Source of the DNA: Elmis aenea
Lineage: Eukaryota > Arthropoda > Insecta > Coleoptera > Elmidae
Direction: 5' to 3'
Assembly (NCBI GenBank): GCA_947652605.1
Contig: OX393577.1
Span: forward strand, 32,801,466-32,865,465
Length of the DNA stretch: 64,000 nucleotides
In this document: positions 22,309 to 35,220 of the stretch, in pieces
Layout of the letters: the number at the start of each line of letters is the position of its first letter
Position numbering within the stretch: position 1 is the first letter of the stretch
Notes under the pieces: generated by a model
The model's input: the letters and a program-made list of their open reading frames with translations, nothing else
Database searches by the model: none
What the model was told of the DNA's origin: nothing
Made by a program: the position numbers and the translations under genes

Positions 22309-24457
22309 CTAATAGTAGAAAATGGATACCTATGCGTAACTTGATATTAGTCATATTAGGTAGCTATAAATTTTATTACGATAATATATCGTATTCAAAT
22401 AATGTTTGATATTAATAGAAAGAACATTCGGAATTTTAGTGTACTTTTATTTCTTGATAATCTTTTAAATGCAGTTCAATAAATAACATGCAATCAAATC
22501 TACCCATAAAAAAGTAAGAACGATATTCTTAATAGTTATTCTATATAAATTCTGAATAAAATAATGTAAAAATAAAGTATTTTATTGGTGAAATATGGTC
22601 AGATGGCAACCTCGTTTTTAACTGCTAAAGATGTATAGAATTGAAACGGATGCAAAACAGATGCAACAGTAATTCACAATCATAATGTATTTCATATTGC
22701 TGTTGTTTATATTTACATTAAGTTTAAAAGAACTGAGTTATTTAAAACAACCAATATATTAGTAACCAGAAGAAACAATTAACATATGTTTAGTCTGACA
22801 TAAAAATCGATTCAGAAAATGTAAAACAGGATTATGTACCGATATGTAAATATTTAAAATGACATACGTATGTTTGCCTATTTGAAAGTAATATCTATAT
22901 TTTTAGACACAATATAAGTGGACTGTTGTTTTTAAACAATTCACAAAAAAAATATTATCCATAAGTTCAACTTTTAAACAAAACAGGCACATGGACATTA
23001 GCAATGTCAGATAAAAGAAATGCTTAAGTACATCAAATTTGTTTGCATGGATGTTTGTGTCATGAGGTATTGTTACAAATCCAGCAATAAAATAAAGATT
23101 AGAGTTGCCTCCTTGCAAGTATATTTAATTCCTTACAATAAAGTAACGCACACACAACATTGTATCAATTAACTTAAATTACGAAATGTCCAACAACTAA
23201 TTACTTACCACTTATTCTTCTCATTTTCAACTTAACCTCTACGCAGCTACAATTTAGTTTAACAATTAAAACAAATAATTATACGCAAACACACATAATC
23301 AACTACTCAGAGGTAAACGTAATTATACGTTAGAAATATGTCACTGCCACGATAGTTAAAGTTTAGTTAGTTTGTTTCTATTATGTCAACAACACCACGT
23401 AATGTATGTATTTACAACACAAAGATCACACACAACCCACTTCCACTACAACCAAACACAAATGTAAAGACATGGGCGAGTAGGGAAGTCACTAAGTTCA
23501 GACAGCGCGGTTGCGTACTCCGTTGGGTTCCCCTCAATGATATCACGCTACGATATTACGCCTAAAAGTTATGCTACCCCTATAACGTAAATTTACCTGC
23601 CTCGACACAGGAATTCAATAAAAATGCGTTTAGAGCATCTCGAATTCTCGAATTCAAACTAAAGGTAGAGCTGCACTTGCTTTTATCTGTGAACGCTTGC
23701 TGTTTTGTAAAATACATGGAATTTTATCGTTTCGGAAAATGGACATGTGAGGATAAAAAGGTGAAATGTCATGTTATAAAGTACAATATTTTGATATTTT
23801 ATATATTACTCCGTTTTTATGAGGCAGAAGCGATAAAACTATCGCTTCTTCTCTTGAATTTATATATCTTATTAAAAACCTTGCAATGAGATTAACAACA
23901 ACGGTAAGAATTAAAAAGGGACAATTTCGTTTCTTACATTTCACAATCACAATAACTTTTATTTAATATACAATAAAAAATTAAAATCAATCACGTCAAG
24001 TTACAAACTTTGAATAAGACAGTCACATCGAAATGTGAATTTTCGAATTTGTTTAAAAGCTGGAAATAATTGAGCAATTTCCATTTTTTTTTAAATATGT
24101 CAAGCGTCATTTGTTACCACTGAAAAATGTTAATAGTACCCTAAAAAAAAAATCACTTTTGTATTTCGCCCATAAAGAGACTTAACAAAAACTAGACGAA
24201 ACAATTGATGGTGAAACAAAAGAGATGATTCCAGTTTTTTTTTATATATCATCTAGTTTATAATGTTACTGTTTTAAACAATTTGAGCAGAATTTAAACA
24301 ATTAATATATATATTTCAGTTTTCAGTGATTAATTTAAAAATATTTTGAATGAATTATCATCAGCAACGAGTTAAAAACCCAATTGAACTATGTATATAT
24401 TTCATCTTTATCGATAACTACATATATGTATATGACAATCGTATGTTTTTTAAACTT
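22309..24457. other. Non-coding DNA; higher-GC block at about 23380-23620
   Basis: Most of this is featureless. About 23380-23620 is richer in C, G and CpG than its surroundings and could be a promoter or first exon of a gene on either strand, but no coding frame or convincing splice site was tied to it. Confidence 0.35.
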
Positions 24458-24613
24458 ATGGGTCAATCTAAACAGATGAATCTTCCTTAGGTGTAAACAC
24501 ATTTTACTGTGGTTACTATTGTTGCTATTGATATTATGATTGTTATTAACAAAGGTAACCATAGTAAAATGTGTTTACACCTAAGGAAGATTCATCTGTT
24601 TAAAATGACCCAT
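24458..24613. mobile_element. Near-perfect hairpin MITE
   Basis: The left arm starts ATGGGTCAATCTAAACAG and the right arm ends CTGTTTAAAATGACCCAT. The two 57-59-bp arms differ at very few positions and enclose a loop of about 38 bp. The high arm identity implies recent origin or conservation. No coding content, and the target-site duplication is not obvious. Confidence 0.85.
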
Positions 24614-26798
24614 TCAAGGTTAACCTAAATTATAATTATTGCAATCACTGATTTGCTAACCTGTAAACTCAAATTAGAATTGTAGATTCATTTCTAAACT
24701 GTTTATAATGCAAAAGGTATTGTTGTATGCAAATACCTATAGTCATATTTTGGTTAATTCAGAAAATGACGCAAATAAATATTATTTTCTCCTACATCTT
24801 GCACCCAAAAGGCATCGATGTCTTCTATATTGTTTATTTAGCCTCAAATACAACAGGTGAAGTCTCGTTTGGTTAAAATGGCTTATGGTTCCCACAAAAA
24901 TTAAAAGTTTTTCAGCACTATTTAACTAATTTTATATAATTTTCAAAGAAATATCAAAGAATTTAGATTACAAATATGATAGTTTTTTACGAGTTAATGT
25001 GTGGTTAAGTTTTATAAAGTATACAATTAAATTGTATAAGAGCGCACTTAATTTAGGTCACTGAGGGGATCTTGCTTAATATAAAAGAGAATCGGTTTAA
25101 TTAACAAAAGGACGCGTACTATAGTTTAATCTTTAGAGATATTCAAATGTTATGAAAAATGCACAGGTAACTTGATCTAAGCAAAACATAAAATTTTACG
25201 ATTTTTTATATTATTTAATATTATGTTTAACCTATTTGTTGAAATAAAATACTGAATTGTTGTACATTGTGATTAGTTGATATGCCAAATAAACTTATGG
25301 TATGAGTTTCTTTTTTCCATAGCATACTTAACTACGAAGCTACAACGTCCAGTTTTTATTTTCGTAGAGAAACTTTATTGGACATTTATTAAAATGGTAA
25401 AATTGATTTTTCAATGTTCAGTGATATATCGCTTGTTGTAAAAGAATTTTGTATATTTACTACGCCAACAGAAACAGCTGTTTTAATAATTTGGACATGA
25501 ACGTTACGTTTTTGTTTATAAACAAAACACACAGCTGTTATCCGTTAACAATGATACATTTTAGTTTTTAATAATACGTTATGGATATTTATTTAAGCTT
25601 TCTATTGCTAAAGTAGGTAGAGAATTTTTTTGTTTAAGTGATATAGCATTAAAAACAGAAAAACAAATGCTATGTATTCTAATGTACACACTTGTATATC
25701 TTAGAAGGCGTCCATAAAAAAGTCAAACGTTTGCTGTTATATTTTTGTAACAAAGTGTGCTATGCTACAGAAACTGATGCCACCAGTTTGTTGGGCAAAA
25801 AATTTATGATTTTTATTTTTAAAAGTAAGAGATATTAAAAAAGATAAAAACAATAGCCAAATTAAACTTTTTGCCTTTAACAAAAGTTAACTGTTGATAC
25901 ATTTTTTTTTAACATTCAATATTGCTACAAGTGAAGCTCTTATCTAATTTTGCTAATTTAACCAAATTTTTATCTTGTATACTAAGTGAGATCTTAATCG
26001 GGAACCGAATTAAACGGTACACCCTGTACAACCCCTTGTTGTTTGATTGTTATTAAAAGCATGATTTAATTTAATTCACAGAAAATACTCGTGAGTTGAC
26101 ATCTTAACAATTGTTTATCGTTCGTTTAACTTATAATCCTTTAAAATACTTTCACAGTTGGGCGGACTCTTTTAGTTGTATACGAATATAATGTACTGAG
26201 CTAGAGCGATATTTTTTATGAAAGTTTTAACCTGTCGTATGTCGCTGAAAATTAATGTGTATGCATCCTGGCAGACTTGGATACAGTTCAGACAGCCACA
26301 CACGTGTGGATTCTCATTTCCCACATACATTTTAAAGTAATTTACATTACGCTTACTCGCACCTAGGTAGGTGTAAACATATATCCACGTGTGTAATCAA
26401 ACCCCATAAGAGCAATAAAAGAAATACATATATAAATTAAACGGTCGAACTCAAGGCCTACAAATTATCGCGGGACATATAATCAAGAGTGTGCAAATGC
26501 AAGCATACTGTGCCTCGCACAATACATCAATTTATTAGTATTTTATTGACCTCTAAGGATGCCTTATACGGTTTTGCATTACCCATGAACTCGAGCTATG
26601 CCTGTTTGCAATTACTCTGTCATGTGCATTTCACGATGGAATATTTCTTGCTGGAGATGGAAAACTGTAAAACATGCATACGTACACATGACATCTTTAT
26701 GTCACAATATCTGAAATACCCCTGATATTTCACAACAAAAGTACAAAGCACACGACCGTAAGTACGAAAACAACATAAAAGTGATGGAGCTACTAGGG
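24614..26798. other. Non-coding DNA, no clear feature
   Basis: AT-rich sequence. A CCACACACGTGTGG palindrome lies at 26294-26307, and a second CCACGTGTG occurs near 26383; both contain an ACGTG core but their function is unknown. Confidence 0.45.
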
Positions 26799-27081
26799 CA
26801 GGGATGCGCAAACTAGGGGGCGCGACCCTATTTGGGGGCGCGACGAACGATGCGGGGGGCGCAATGACAGCCATGATATAGTTTTTGAAGAAAATGTTTA
26901 GTTTTTTTCACATTTTATATATTTTTTCTGTTGACAATGTTGTATTTCTGTAATATTTCGTATAGGTTGATCGAAAATTATTTATGCCTGCTAACTTTAA
27001 AGCAACACAAAAAATTGCGGGGGCGCAAGTTGACATGTTGAAAAAAATGGGGGCGTGGCATGAAAAGTTTGCGCACCCCTG
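26799..27081. mobile_element. hAT MITE with perfect 8-bp TSD
   Basis: The termini CAGGGATGCGCAAACT and AGTTTGCGCACCCCTG are inverted (one mismatch), each followed inward by GGGGGCGC or GGGGGCG. A perfect direct repeat TACTAGGG flanks it (26791-26798 and 27082-27089). Length 283 bp, non-coding. Confidence 0.92.
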
Positions 27082-27320
27082 TACTAGGGCACTTTACGAA
27101 ATATAAATGATACTGAGCAGGAAAAAAATAAAAGCCGACGCAAAACAAGACAGGCCCGTCGAAAGAAAAGCACGATTTTTTTTTACCCAACGTGGGCGTG
27201 CTAGTCATCAAAGCAATCACGTTTAATAACCACCAGTGAAAAAGATATTGTTAACCTATTACTATTGCTCATTTATCAACAATAATTTAGGTAAATTGCA
27301 CATTTTTTAATCAATATACT

Positions 27321-27480
27321 GTGACGCCCCTGGGACAGTTGCGCTTAGGTATTTAAGAACCAACCACCGAGAAATGTACAACCGGTCGACAATAAAGAAG
27401 TTTGCTGTTAAAAATTAATGTGTTTTATTTATTTTTTACTGTGTTATTATTGTTCTAGACCTATGTATTACGTAAAACAA
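27321..27480 (+). repeat. Possible LTR fragment
   Basis: The sequence begins TGTGACGCCCCTGG, carries a TATTTAAG box, an AATAAAG poly(A)-type signal at about 27391 and a T-rich tail, and is then followed by a GGGTCCAAC block. This is the order of signals in a short LTR, but no second LTR, primer-binding site or pol sequence was identified. Confidence 0.25.
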
Positions 27481-30031
27481 CGTTTGAGGGTCCAACTACA
27501 TTACAAAGACGATCACGAGCCATGATTTAAAACAACAAACAAAAGAATAATGAGTACTCTTCCACAAAAGTGCGGCCTATTATGTACAGTACGGTCACAG
27601 TACTGAGCAAAAGTGAAAATTTTGATGAAAAAATATTTTAATACATTATTGGCAATTATATTAGGTATAAATATTACGAGTCTGTGAAATACCGGGTGCA
27701 GACGAAATTAGGCTAACCTTTTATTTTTGTTCTGTTGTATTTATGTAATTTAAACAAACGAAATTTTAGGCATTTAATATGTGCATAAAACCCGATTATC
27801 TCAATATATGCTACTTTTACATCATTTCCGGTATTACCGGAAATTGCCGTATAGCTTTGTTATTTCAACTATTACAACTAACTACATAATTTTCAAAACT
27901 TTTTAAAACCTCAAATAATTTTTTATACGTGCAAAAATTGCTTTTTTTAACTTAAATTGTTAATTTTAAAACTTTTTAGCATTACAAAGTACACGAAATA
28001 ACTAATATTTTAATGAACACTACAAAGTATTTACTCGTAATGGAATCCATGAACCGCTATAAATTTAAATCTTTTTCATCGTAAACCTACATTCGCGTGA
28101 GTAATATTGTAAGACTGGACACAATTAAGTATCTAATCGCCAAATAGTATCGAACATACTTTAGAATGCTCCTAAGTTAACAAACACTTTTGTTAACATA
28201 AACTACATTAGTTAACTAAGACTTATCTGATCAAAGCAATTTTGCAATTCAAAACAAAGACCTGGAAGTCAGCAACGTGCCTTGCCAAGTATTTAATGAG
28301 GTATTTTTATAAGTTTGTACCTTCAATTAGTAATTAATGACAAAATCTGAATTCACAAAAAATTTTAGTTCTTACTAAAAAAATAAAAGCAAAAAATGTT
28401 GAAAAAGTTACTCAAGTACTCTAAACTAGATAAGATTATTAAAATTATAATTTTCCAGATTCAAATATAACAATATGAAAACTCCAGAAAAATAAACACA
28501 TTTGCTCTTAACAATAAAAACACTCCATACGGTAAAGTTTTTGTAACGACTTATTGAAATATAAAAAATGTAACTTGTAATGAATGCTATGCTATTTACA
28601 CCTCGATGAAAACAAACATAACAACCTATGCAACTGAAATGCGATCAAAAGATTTTTGCCATGACTTAAAATAAAATATTTTTAATCGTACATGAAAATA
28701 AAAAAATGATATTAATAACGATTTCTAAATAATATCTTAAATACCGCCTCACCGATGTTGATATCGGATTCTATTGCTTAAAGATTTTAACATGGGTTGC
28801 AAGATCAAAGGCAAGTACGAACATTTTAACAAGAGATAGAGATGTTTTGAATTTAAATATTATTTTATTTTATCTGTAAAAATATTACATAATTGAAAAT
28901 TTATTTTTATGTGATGAGTAAAAAGCAGATGTAGACTTATGATTGCTGTTTATTCTATTACAGTCGTACTTAAAATAAAAACACTTTTCTTGTATATTTT
29001 TTAATAACTAAAATGTCACTGTTTTCTGTACAACGACGAATCATCTGGCACCTATAAATTTCCGTATAAAATGAAAGTATTTATATAAATTTATTTCGTA
29101 AGTCATTATAGCTATGTAATTAAGTTGCAAAACAATTCCCTGAGAAATTACAGATTAATATCAATCGACTAGCTAAAAACCGTGTAGGGTATATCTAAAA
29201 GCACACTTCCCTAGCAGCTTTAGAAGCCCGCACGAGTTAAGGTCAAAGGCCGTGGTAAATGGGAGATGATATTAATCAATAACGTTATACAAACTTTCAT
29301 TATTATATAGTAGTGTTGTATAGGTAGCTTGATTTACTTCATTACAGCCCATTTCGTGCCCGGTCAACTTACTTACGGCTTATTATATCGTAAAGCTATT
29401 AATTAATTACGATTTATTAAGCGAAAACTCCCTGGAAACTTTTTAAAACGACAAATATATAAAAATTATAACCAAATGTCTGTACCATTTAATTTTGTTG
29501 TTAAGCACATTTGTATGTACATTTATTTTAAATTAGCAAATATAAGAATGATTTTTAATAAAAAGAAGATGAGAAATAAGGAATCGCCATTGACTAAACA
29601 TTTTGATTTCCGGTTGCACATCGGCAAGCTTAAAATTGCCATTTACGTTGAAATAATTTTTTCTTGTTTCTTATTAGCAGCATTTATTATGGAACGAATG
29701 ATTATCTACTTAAACTAAACATTTATTTTGTATTAACTCCAAAAAATTAACATTTGATAATACACATTTGTTAATCGTTTAACATTTAACTTAATTGCTT
29801 TAAAAAATAAAAAACCAAAATAGAAATATTTTACTGTAAAAATAGAATAATTAATACTTTCGAGTTATTAAGTGGTGCAGATGCAGATAACAAAAGTGTA
29901 GAGTTCAAAAGACAGTGTTTTATCTTAAAATTACAATCCAAGGCTTTAGTTTAAATAATAAGTAATTAATAACAAAAACTAACAATTTTAACTGCACTTT
30001 ATGAAAATCGGGTAAACATGTATAAAATATA
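27481..30031. other. AT-rich non-coding DNA
   Basis: No coding sequence or TIR pair recognised. The short open frame at 29476-29718 lacks protein similarity. Confidence 0.5.
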
Positions 30032-30223
30032 CGGGGTGATCGAAATTCGAGTTTAAGCATTGGGATCTCGCTTATTATAATAGCTAGAGTATAGGTTTAT
30101 ATTTGGCAAAGTTGCTAAATTTCGTGCTCAATAATAATCTGAAGAAAAATTGGAAATATCTCAAACGGTATCCGAGAAAATTGGGAAAACCGGAAAATAC
30201 GATTTTTGAAAATCGCCTATATA

Positions 30224-31918
30224 CAGGGTGTCCCCGTTATCACCGCGAATATTTTAAGTGGTGATAGAGGACCTTTTTCTAAGAAAAAATTTCAATTAAA
30301 ATTTTTTCCTAAAATCAAATGCTAAGCTGATATCAACACTTACTTGATTTTTTTACACTTCTGCATTTATAAGACTGTGTAGCCGAAAATATCAATTTTA
30401 TCGTAAAATCCCTTTAAGATTTTTAATAGAGTATGAAATTCTCTACAAAATTAATTCTATTAATTTTTTGTCTACAGGCAATGGTTTGAGAGTTATAAAG
30501 CAGTTCGTACAAAAAAATGTAAAAAATTTACAAAATTTAATTGTTTCTTAGACTTTGCAACCGCTGTATCTTTAAAACGAAAGGTTGTACAAAAAAACCG
30601 ACGGCCTATTGCGGATAGCAAATTTTATGGGCTACAACTTTGGTCTAGTGAAATATTTTGAAAATCAAACCGATTTTCCGGAAAAGCTGAAAATAAGGAA
30701 TAGAGTGCAAAAACAAAATTTCCTACAAATATTGTTTTGTATTTAAAAATGCTTTTAAAATGAGTGCGATTACGTAATTGAATGATGGAGGTCATTTTGA
30801 ACACTTATTGAAGTAATTTTGTGGTTACATGTTAATTTTATTGCGTCCAGATGGATTTGCATTGTTTTGCATTTTATCGTTTTCGAAAAACAAAAACTCC
30901 CGGTAATTATGATATTTTGTATTTAAAAATGCCATAGCATCGGCAACATTCATAAAATTATGTATCTCATCAGTTTCAAAGCTTTGTATGAAGTTTGAAA
31001 TTCTTCAGAAAACCACCCCTTATCATTTTTTTAAGGAGCTAACGAACAAATTGAACAAATAATTGTAAAATTGCATATAAATAAGTTATGTAAATTTTTA
31101 AAAACGCCGCATCTTTTTAACGAAACGTCGTAGAGCAAAACGGATGCCTATTGCGGATAAAGCATTTAACGGACTACAACTTCGGTAAATATGTTGTTCA
31201 ATAAAACTAAATGTATCATAGAAATGTTTATAATAGTGAAAAGGTGAAAAAAAAAACGATAAAATGCAAAACAATGCAAATCCATCTGGACGCAATAAAA
31301 TTAACATGTACCTAACCACAAAATTACTTCAATAAGTGTTCAAAATGACCTCCATCATTTTCAATCACGTAATCGCACTCTCTTTAAAAGCATTTTTAAA
31401 TACAAAACAATATTTGTAGGAAATTTTGTTTTTGCACTCTATTCCTTATTTTCAGCTTTTCCGGAAAATCGGTTTGATTTTCAAAATATTTCACTAGACC
31501 AAAGTTGTAGCCCAGAAAATTTGCTATCCGCAATGGGCCGTCGGTTTTTTTGTACAACCTTTCGTTTTAAAGATACAGCGGTTGCAAAGTCTAAGAAACA
31601 ATTAAATTTTGTAAATTTTTTACATTTTTTTGTACAAACTGCTTTATAACTCTGAAACCATTGCCTGTAGTCAAAAAATAAATAGAACTAATTTTGTAGA
31701 GAATTTCATGCTCTATTAAAAAGCTTTGAGGTATTTTACGATAAAATTGATATTTTCGGCTACAGAATCTTATAAATGCAGAAGTGTAAAAAAATCAAGT
31801 AAGTGTTGATATCAGCTTAGCATTTGATTTTAGGAAAAAATTTTACTTGAAATTTTTTCTTAGAAAAAGGTTCTCCATCACCACTTAAAATATTCGCGGT
31901 GATAACGGGGACACCCTG
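30224..31918. mobile_element. Inner foldback element with TA target
   Basis: The termini CAGGGTGTCCCCGTTATCAC and GTGATAACGGGGACACCCTG are perfect inverted repeats flanked by TA (30222-30223 and 31919-31920). Arms of about 670 bp pair from 30224-30895 to 31250-31918. Inside the right arm the minus strand encodes the end of a mariner-class transposase (31324-31380). The element sits in the left arm of the outer foldback, whose mirrored arm near 33020 shows the site without it. Confidence 0.88.
31324..31380 (-). pseudogene. Mariner-class transposase tail in foldback arm
   Basis: The minus strand reads ECDYVIENDGGHFEHLLK followed by a TAA stop, matching the conserved C-terminus of insect mariner-class transposases. 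The mirror copy in the left arm (about 30766-30822, plus strand) has the same sequence with a 2-bp deletion that breaks the frame. This ties the foldback to a transposase-bearing parent. Confidence 0.7.
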
Positions 31919-33551
31919 TATAACTCCTTTGGATTTGGAGTATGAAATATTTTAAATGTGTTAAAACGTTGCCCAAGCAACTTTTTAAGCTGAATCGGAT
32001 GGTGGTCACAAATTTTTCCTAGATCGACTCGTTTTTGTTTTATGACAACCAACTTTATTTTTTCTTATGGACGCAATATTTGCTATTTACTTAATCAAAT
32101 AGCATTCATTTTTCTGATTTCATTGATGTATCACACATGGTATTTTACTTCTTCTTACATTGTCAAATTTGAAAAATACGTTTTAAACAACAACCACTAT
32201 AAATCAGGTAGGCCGGTCATTGTAGTTTATGTTGTTTACATGACAACCAATCAACAAATTAATAGTACTACTTGTCACATTAATAAATTCATAAAAATGA
32301 ACTTTGATAACAAAAAAAAAACGCGATATGCTGCGAATTTTTTATACCGTTCTTTTAAATTTTGTTATACTTTATCACATGCTTTATTCAAATGTACTTA
32401 AGTTTCTGTTTAACATAGAAAAATAGTGTTTTTCCGGATATATTTGTAATAAAAATGTTTTTTTTTTATTGTCATCTGAAACCTTTCTGCCATATTATCT
32501 TCTAGGTTTGGCAAAAGCCCCATATTTACCCAATTTTCAGTCCAACGTACAAAAATATGTGCGAGGGCTGTCTTCTCTCTGAAAAAAATTTGCAGCATAT
32601 CGCTTTTTCATCGTTATTAAAGTTCATTTTTACGAATTTATTAATGTGACAAGTAATAGACTTTTAATTTGTTTATTGGTTGTCATGGAAACAACATAAA
32701 CTACAACGACCGGCCTACCTGATTTATAATGGTTATTGTTTAAAATCCTTTTTTTTTTAAATTTGACAATGAAAGAAGAAGTAAAATACCATGTGTGATA
32801 TATCAATGAATTCAAAAAAATAAATGCTATTTGGTTATGCAAATAGCAAAAATTGCGCCCATAAGAAAAAATAAAGTTGGTTATCATAGAACGAAAACGA
32901 ATCTACATAGGAAAAATTTGTGATCACCATCCGATCCGGCTTAAAAAGTTGCTTCGGCAATGTTTTTACACATTTGAAATATTTCATACTCCAAAGAAGT
33001 AATGGACTATTTTCAAAAATCATATTTTCCAGTTTTTCCAATTTTCTCGGATACCGTTTGTGATATTTCCAATGTCTCTTCAGATTATTATTGAGCACGA
33101 AATTTAGCAACTTTGCCAAATTTAAACCTATACCCTAGCTATTATAATAAGCGAGATCCCTTTATATAACAATTCCTGTCTAAATAAATTCATCATGTTA
33201 TATTTAACAGCGTTATCTTAAAGTGATAGTGATTTCATTTTTAATATCATCAACGAATTTTAAAAAATTTTGTTAATATAATAATGCTGAGCAATACACT
33301 GCAACTCTAAATGCTTTGCAGATTTTTAGATTATTTACGTGATTCATTTACTAAAAGTAATGTACATACCTAATTAAAAATCACAGTTTTTTAAAATGAT
33401 TTCTTGTTGAAATGCATACGAGGTTCAAGACTCTCGTCTCTTTATCGGTTGCAGTCTTATTTATTATGTAAATATTATATGATTCTTTTTGTTTGTGCTT
33501 ATTTATAATTAAAAAGCCTGCTTGTGAGTATCAGGAAACAGTGTCTGGAAA

Positions 33552-33840
33552 AACTCTCATAAGGGATCATTCTTCTGTATGATAACGAACGCCTCCATGC
33601 GCCTAACACGATTCAAGACAAGCTTAAAGAAATGCTTTGGAAGGTGTTACAACATCCACCGTACAATCCCTACATGTCACCGTGTGACTGTCGCGTATTG
33701 TTCTGCTGAAAAAGGCATTTAAGGAAAATCGATTCACTTGGACGCTGAAGTAAAAACTTAAGTTACAGAACGATTCCACCAACACCTATGAGAATTTTTA
33801 GTAGAAGGGAATATAAAAATTAATAGAGTGTTATTTAAAA
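33552..33840 (+). pseudogene. Mariner (DD34D-type) transposase fragment
   Basis: A plus frame reads ILLYDNERLHAPNTIQDKL, then PPYNPYMSPCDCRV at about 33655-33695. YDNERLH corresponds to the HDNARPH block with the second catalytic aspartate, and SPCD carries the third. A stop and frameshift follow, and the frame continues as LDAEVKT and VTERFHQH..EFLVEG. The region upstream with the first aspartate is missing. No TIRs were found around it. It is an inactive, 5'-truncated copy and is distinct from the FEHLL type elsewhere in the window. Confidence 0.88.
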
Positions 33841-35220
33841 CCAGTAAAAACATTTTAAGAGCATCATTCATATTCAGGTACACACACATACATTTGTATG
33901 TTGATTAGTAGATTATTGCCACTATTGTTTATCTTAATGACCATTAGCAGCCATTAAAATGGGCAAAGCGATAAAAAAACAGAAAACACACTGACATAAC
34001 AAGATGTACAATTTTTGATAAAAGTATAAAATCTAAGTATCCGAAGTTTAATACCCGGTATTATCTCTGTTTTCCTAAAGTTTTTATTTTAAGGAACGAA
34101 ATTTAATACATACCTATTATATGATTCCATTAAAAAAAAAAAAAAAAAACGTTTTGTTAAAAGAAAGCCAATTTTGCAACATTAAAAGTCGATTAATGTA
34201 ACTGAAAAGAATTGTTAAACTTTAAAGCAATGTTATTCAGACAAGTTTTTACAAAACACAAGTCGGTTAATAAAATTCATGCATGTAAACTTAGGTACCT
34301 AATAAAAAATAAATTTTGGTAGTTTTTTTCAATTTTTAAAAGTATTTAAAACTATGCATTACAAAATGTAAATTGTAAAAATTAACAAATTATTTGATTT
34401 GAAATAACAAAATTACGGCTATTTCTGGTGAAACCTGAAATTATTCAAAAGTACATATGAACATCTCCAATAACCGAGTTTTGTGCAAATATCATACAAC
34501 TATAATTTCATTTATTTAAATTAAAAGTAAGGACTATATAGCGAGTCTACTTTCGCAATAGTGGTAAAAATGGGGATCTAAGCAGGATGCCATCCCATAA
34601 TTTCTTTTTTTTTTAATGAAATTAATTTTATTGTGATTTTTTGGGAAAATCTTTTTAGAATCAAGGTTTCCCTTTCAAAAATTTCATTTCCTGCGCTACT
34701 TTTGTTGTAACCATTTCAAGGAATTCTAAATGGAAAGGACAAACAGCAGTTAAACCAAAATTCATAATTCTCTGACAGCGTAGCAACTAGGTATCGCAAT
34801 GAAACTAGGCAGTAAAATATGGTGGACGTGAGTGTTTAACACGAGAGAATAGCTGACATCCATCATTTGTTCCTCTAATTAAAACAAGAGAACCACGTCT
34901 GCAGATGAGCACTACTAATGTTGGGTCACCATCAGTGAGGGTTCTCACTTTGTGGCAACAGTTTGTTGTTTCTCGGGTAAGTGTTCGGAATAATTGATGC
35001 ACAGTTTAGCAACGGGTAATGAACAAACTGAAATTGTATGTAGCTAAATTGCACATACAGCTTTAGAAATGGGAAATGATGTTCCCTAATATGAAGTGTT
35101 TGATACAATTTATTTTGATATGGTTTGCACTTTGCAGTGTTCGATGCTCATTGTAATTAAACAATTTTTAGTATGTGCTTTCCGTGAACGCAGTAGCTTT
35201 TGTACTATAAATATCAAAAC
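33841..35220. other. Non-coding DNA with one weak plus-strand exon candidate
   Basis: Mostly featureless, with a 17-bp A-run near 34132. At about 34897-34975 a plus frame starting ATGAGCACTACT (MSTTNVGSPSVRVLTLWQQF...) runs into a strong donor-like CGGGTAAGTG. It could be a first coding exon, but there is no downstream exon to connect it with. Confidence 0.25.

Larger units (their letters stand above)
30032..33165. mobile_element. Outer long foldback element
   Basis: The left arm (30060-30223, resuming at 31919-32420 after an insertion) is mirrored by 32600-33165. Matching blocks include GGGATCTCGCTTATTATAAT / ATTATAATAAGCGAGATCCC, the CACCATCCGATxCxGCTTxAAAAAG segment and a GTAGGCCGGTC / GACCGGCCTAC pair. 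The left end includes ACGGGGTGATCGAAATTC, which the right end lacks. Open frames in the arms (32042-32401 plus, 32630-32887 minus) translate to the same protein because the arms are copies; they are not a gene. The unpaired centre (32410-32640) may hold decayed transposase N-terminal sequence. Confidence 0.75.

Noticed and set aside
29236..29250. AAGGTCAAAGGCC as a nuclear-receptor DR1-like site
   Set aside because: A single match of this length is expected by chance and no promoter or gene is nearby.
29476..29718. 80-residue open frame with hydrophobic end
   Set aside because: Lysine, isoleucine and phenylalanine content follows AT bias; no domain, Kozak context or splice evidence.
32042..32887. 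Two similar proteins on opposite strands that look like a duplicated gene pair
   Set aside because: They are translations of the two arms of one foldback element, with no recognised domain.
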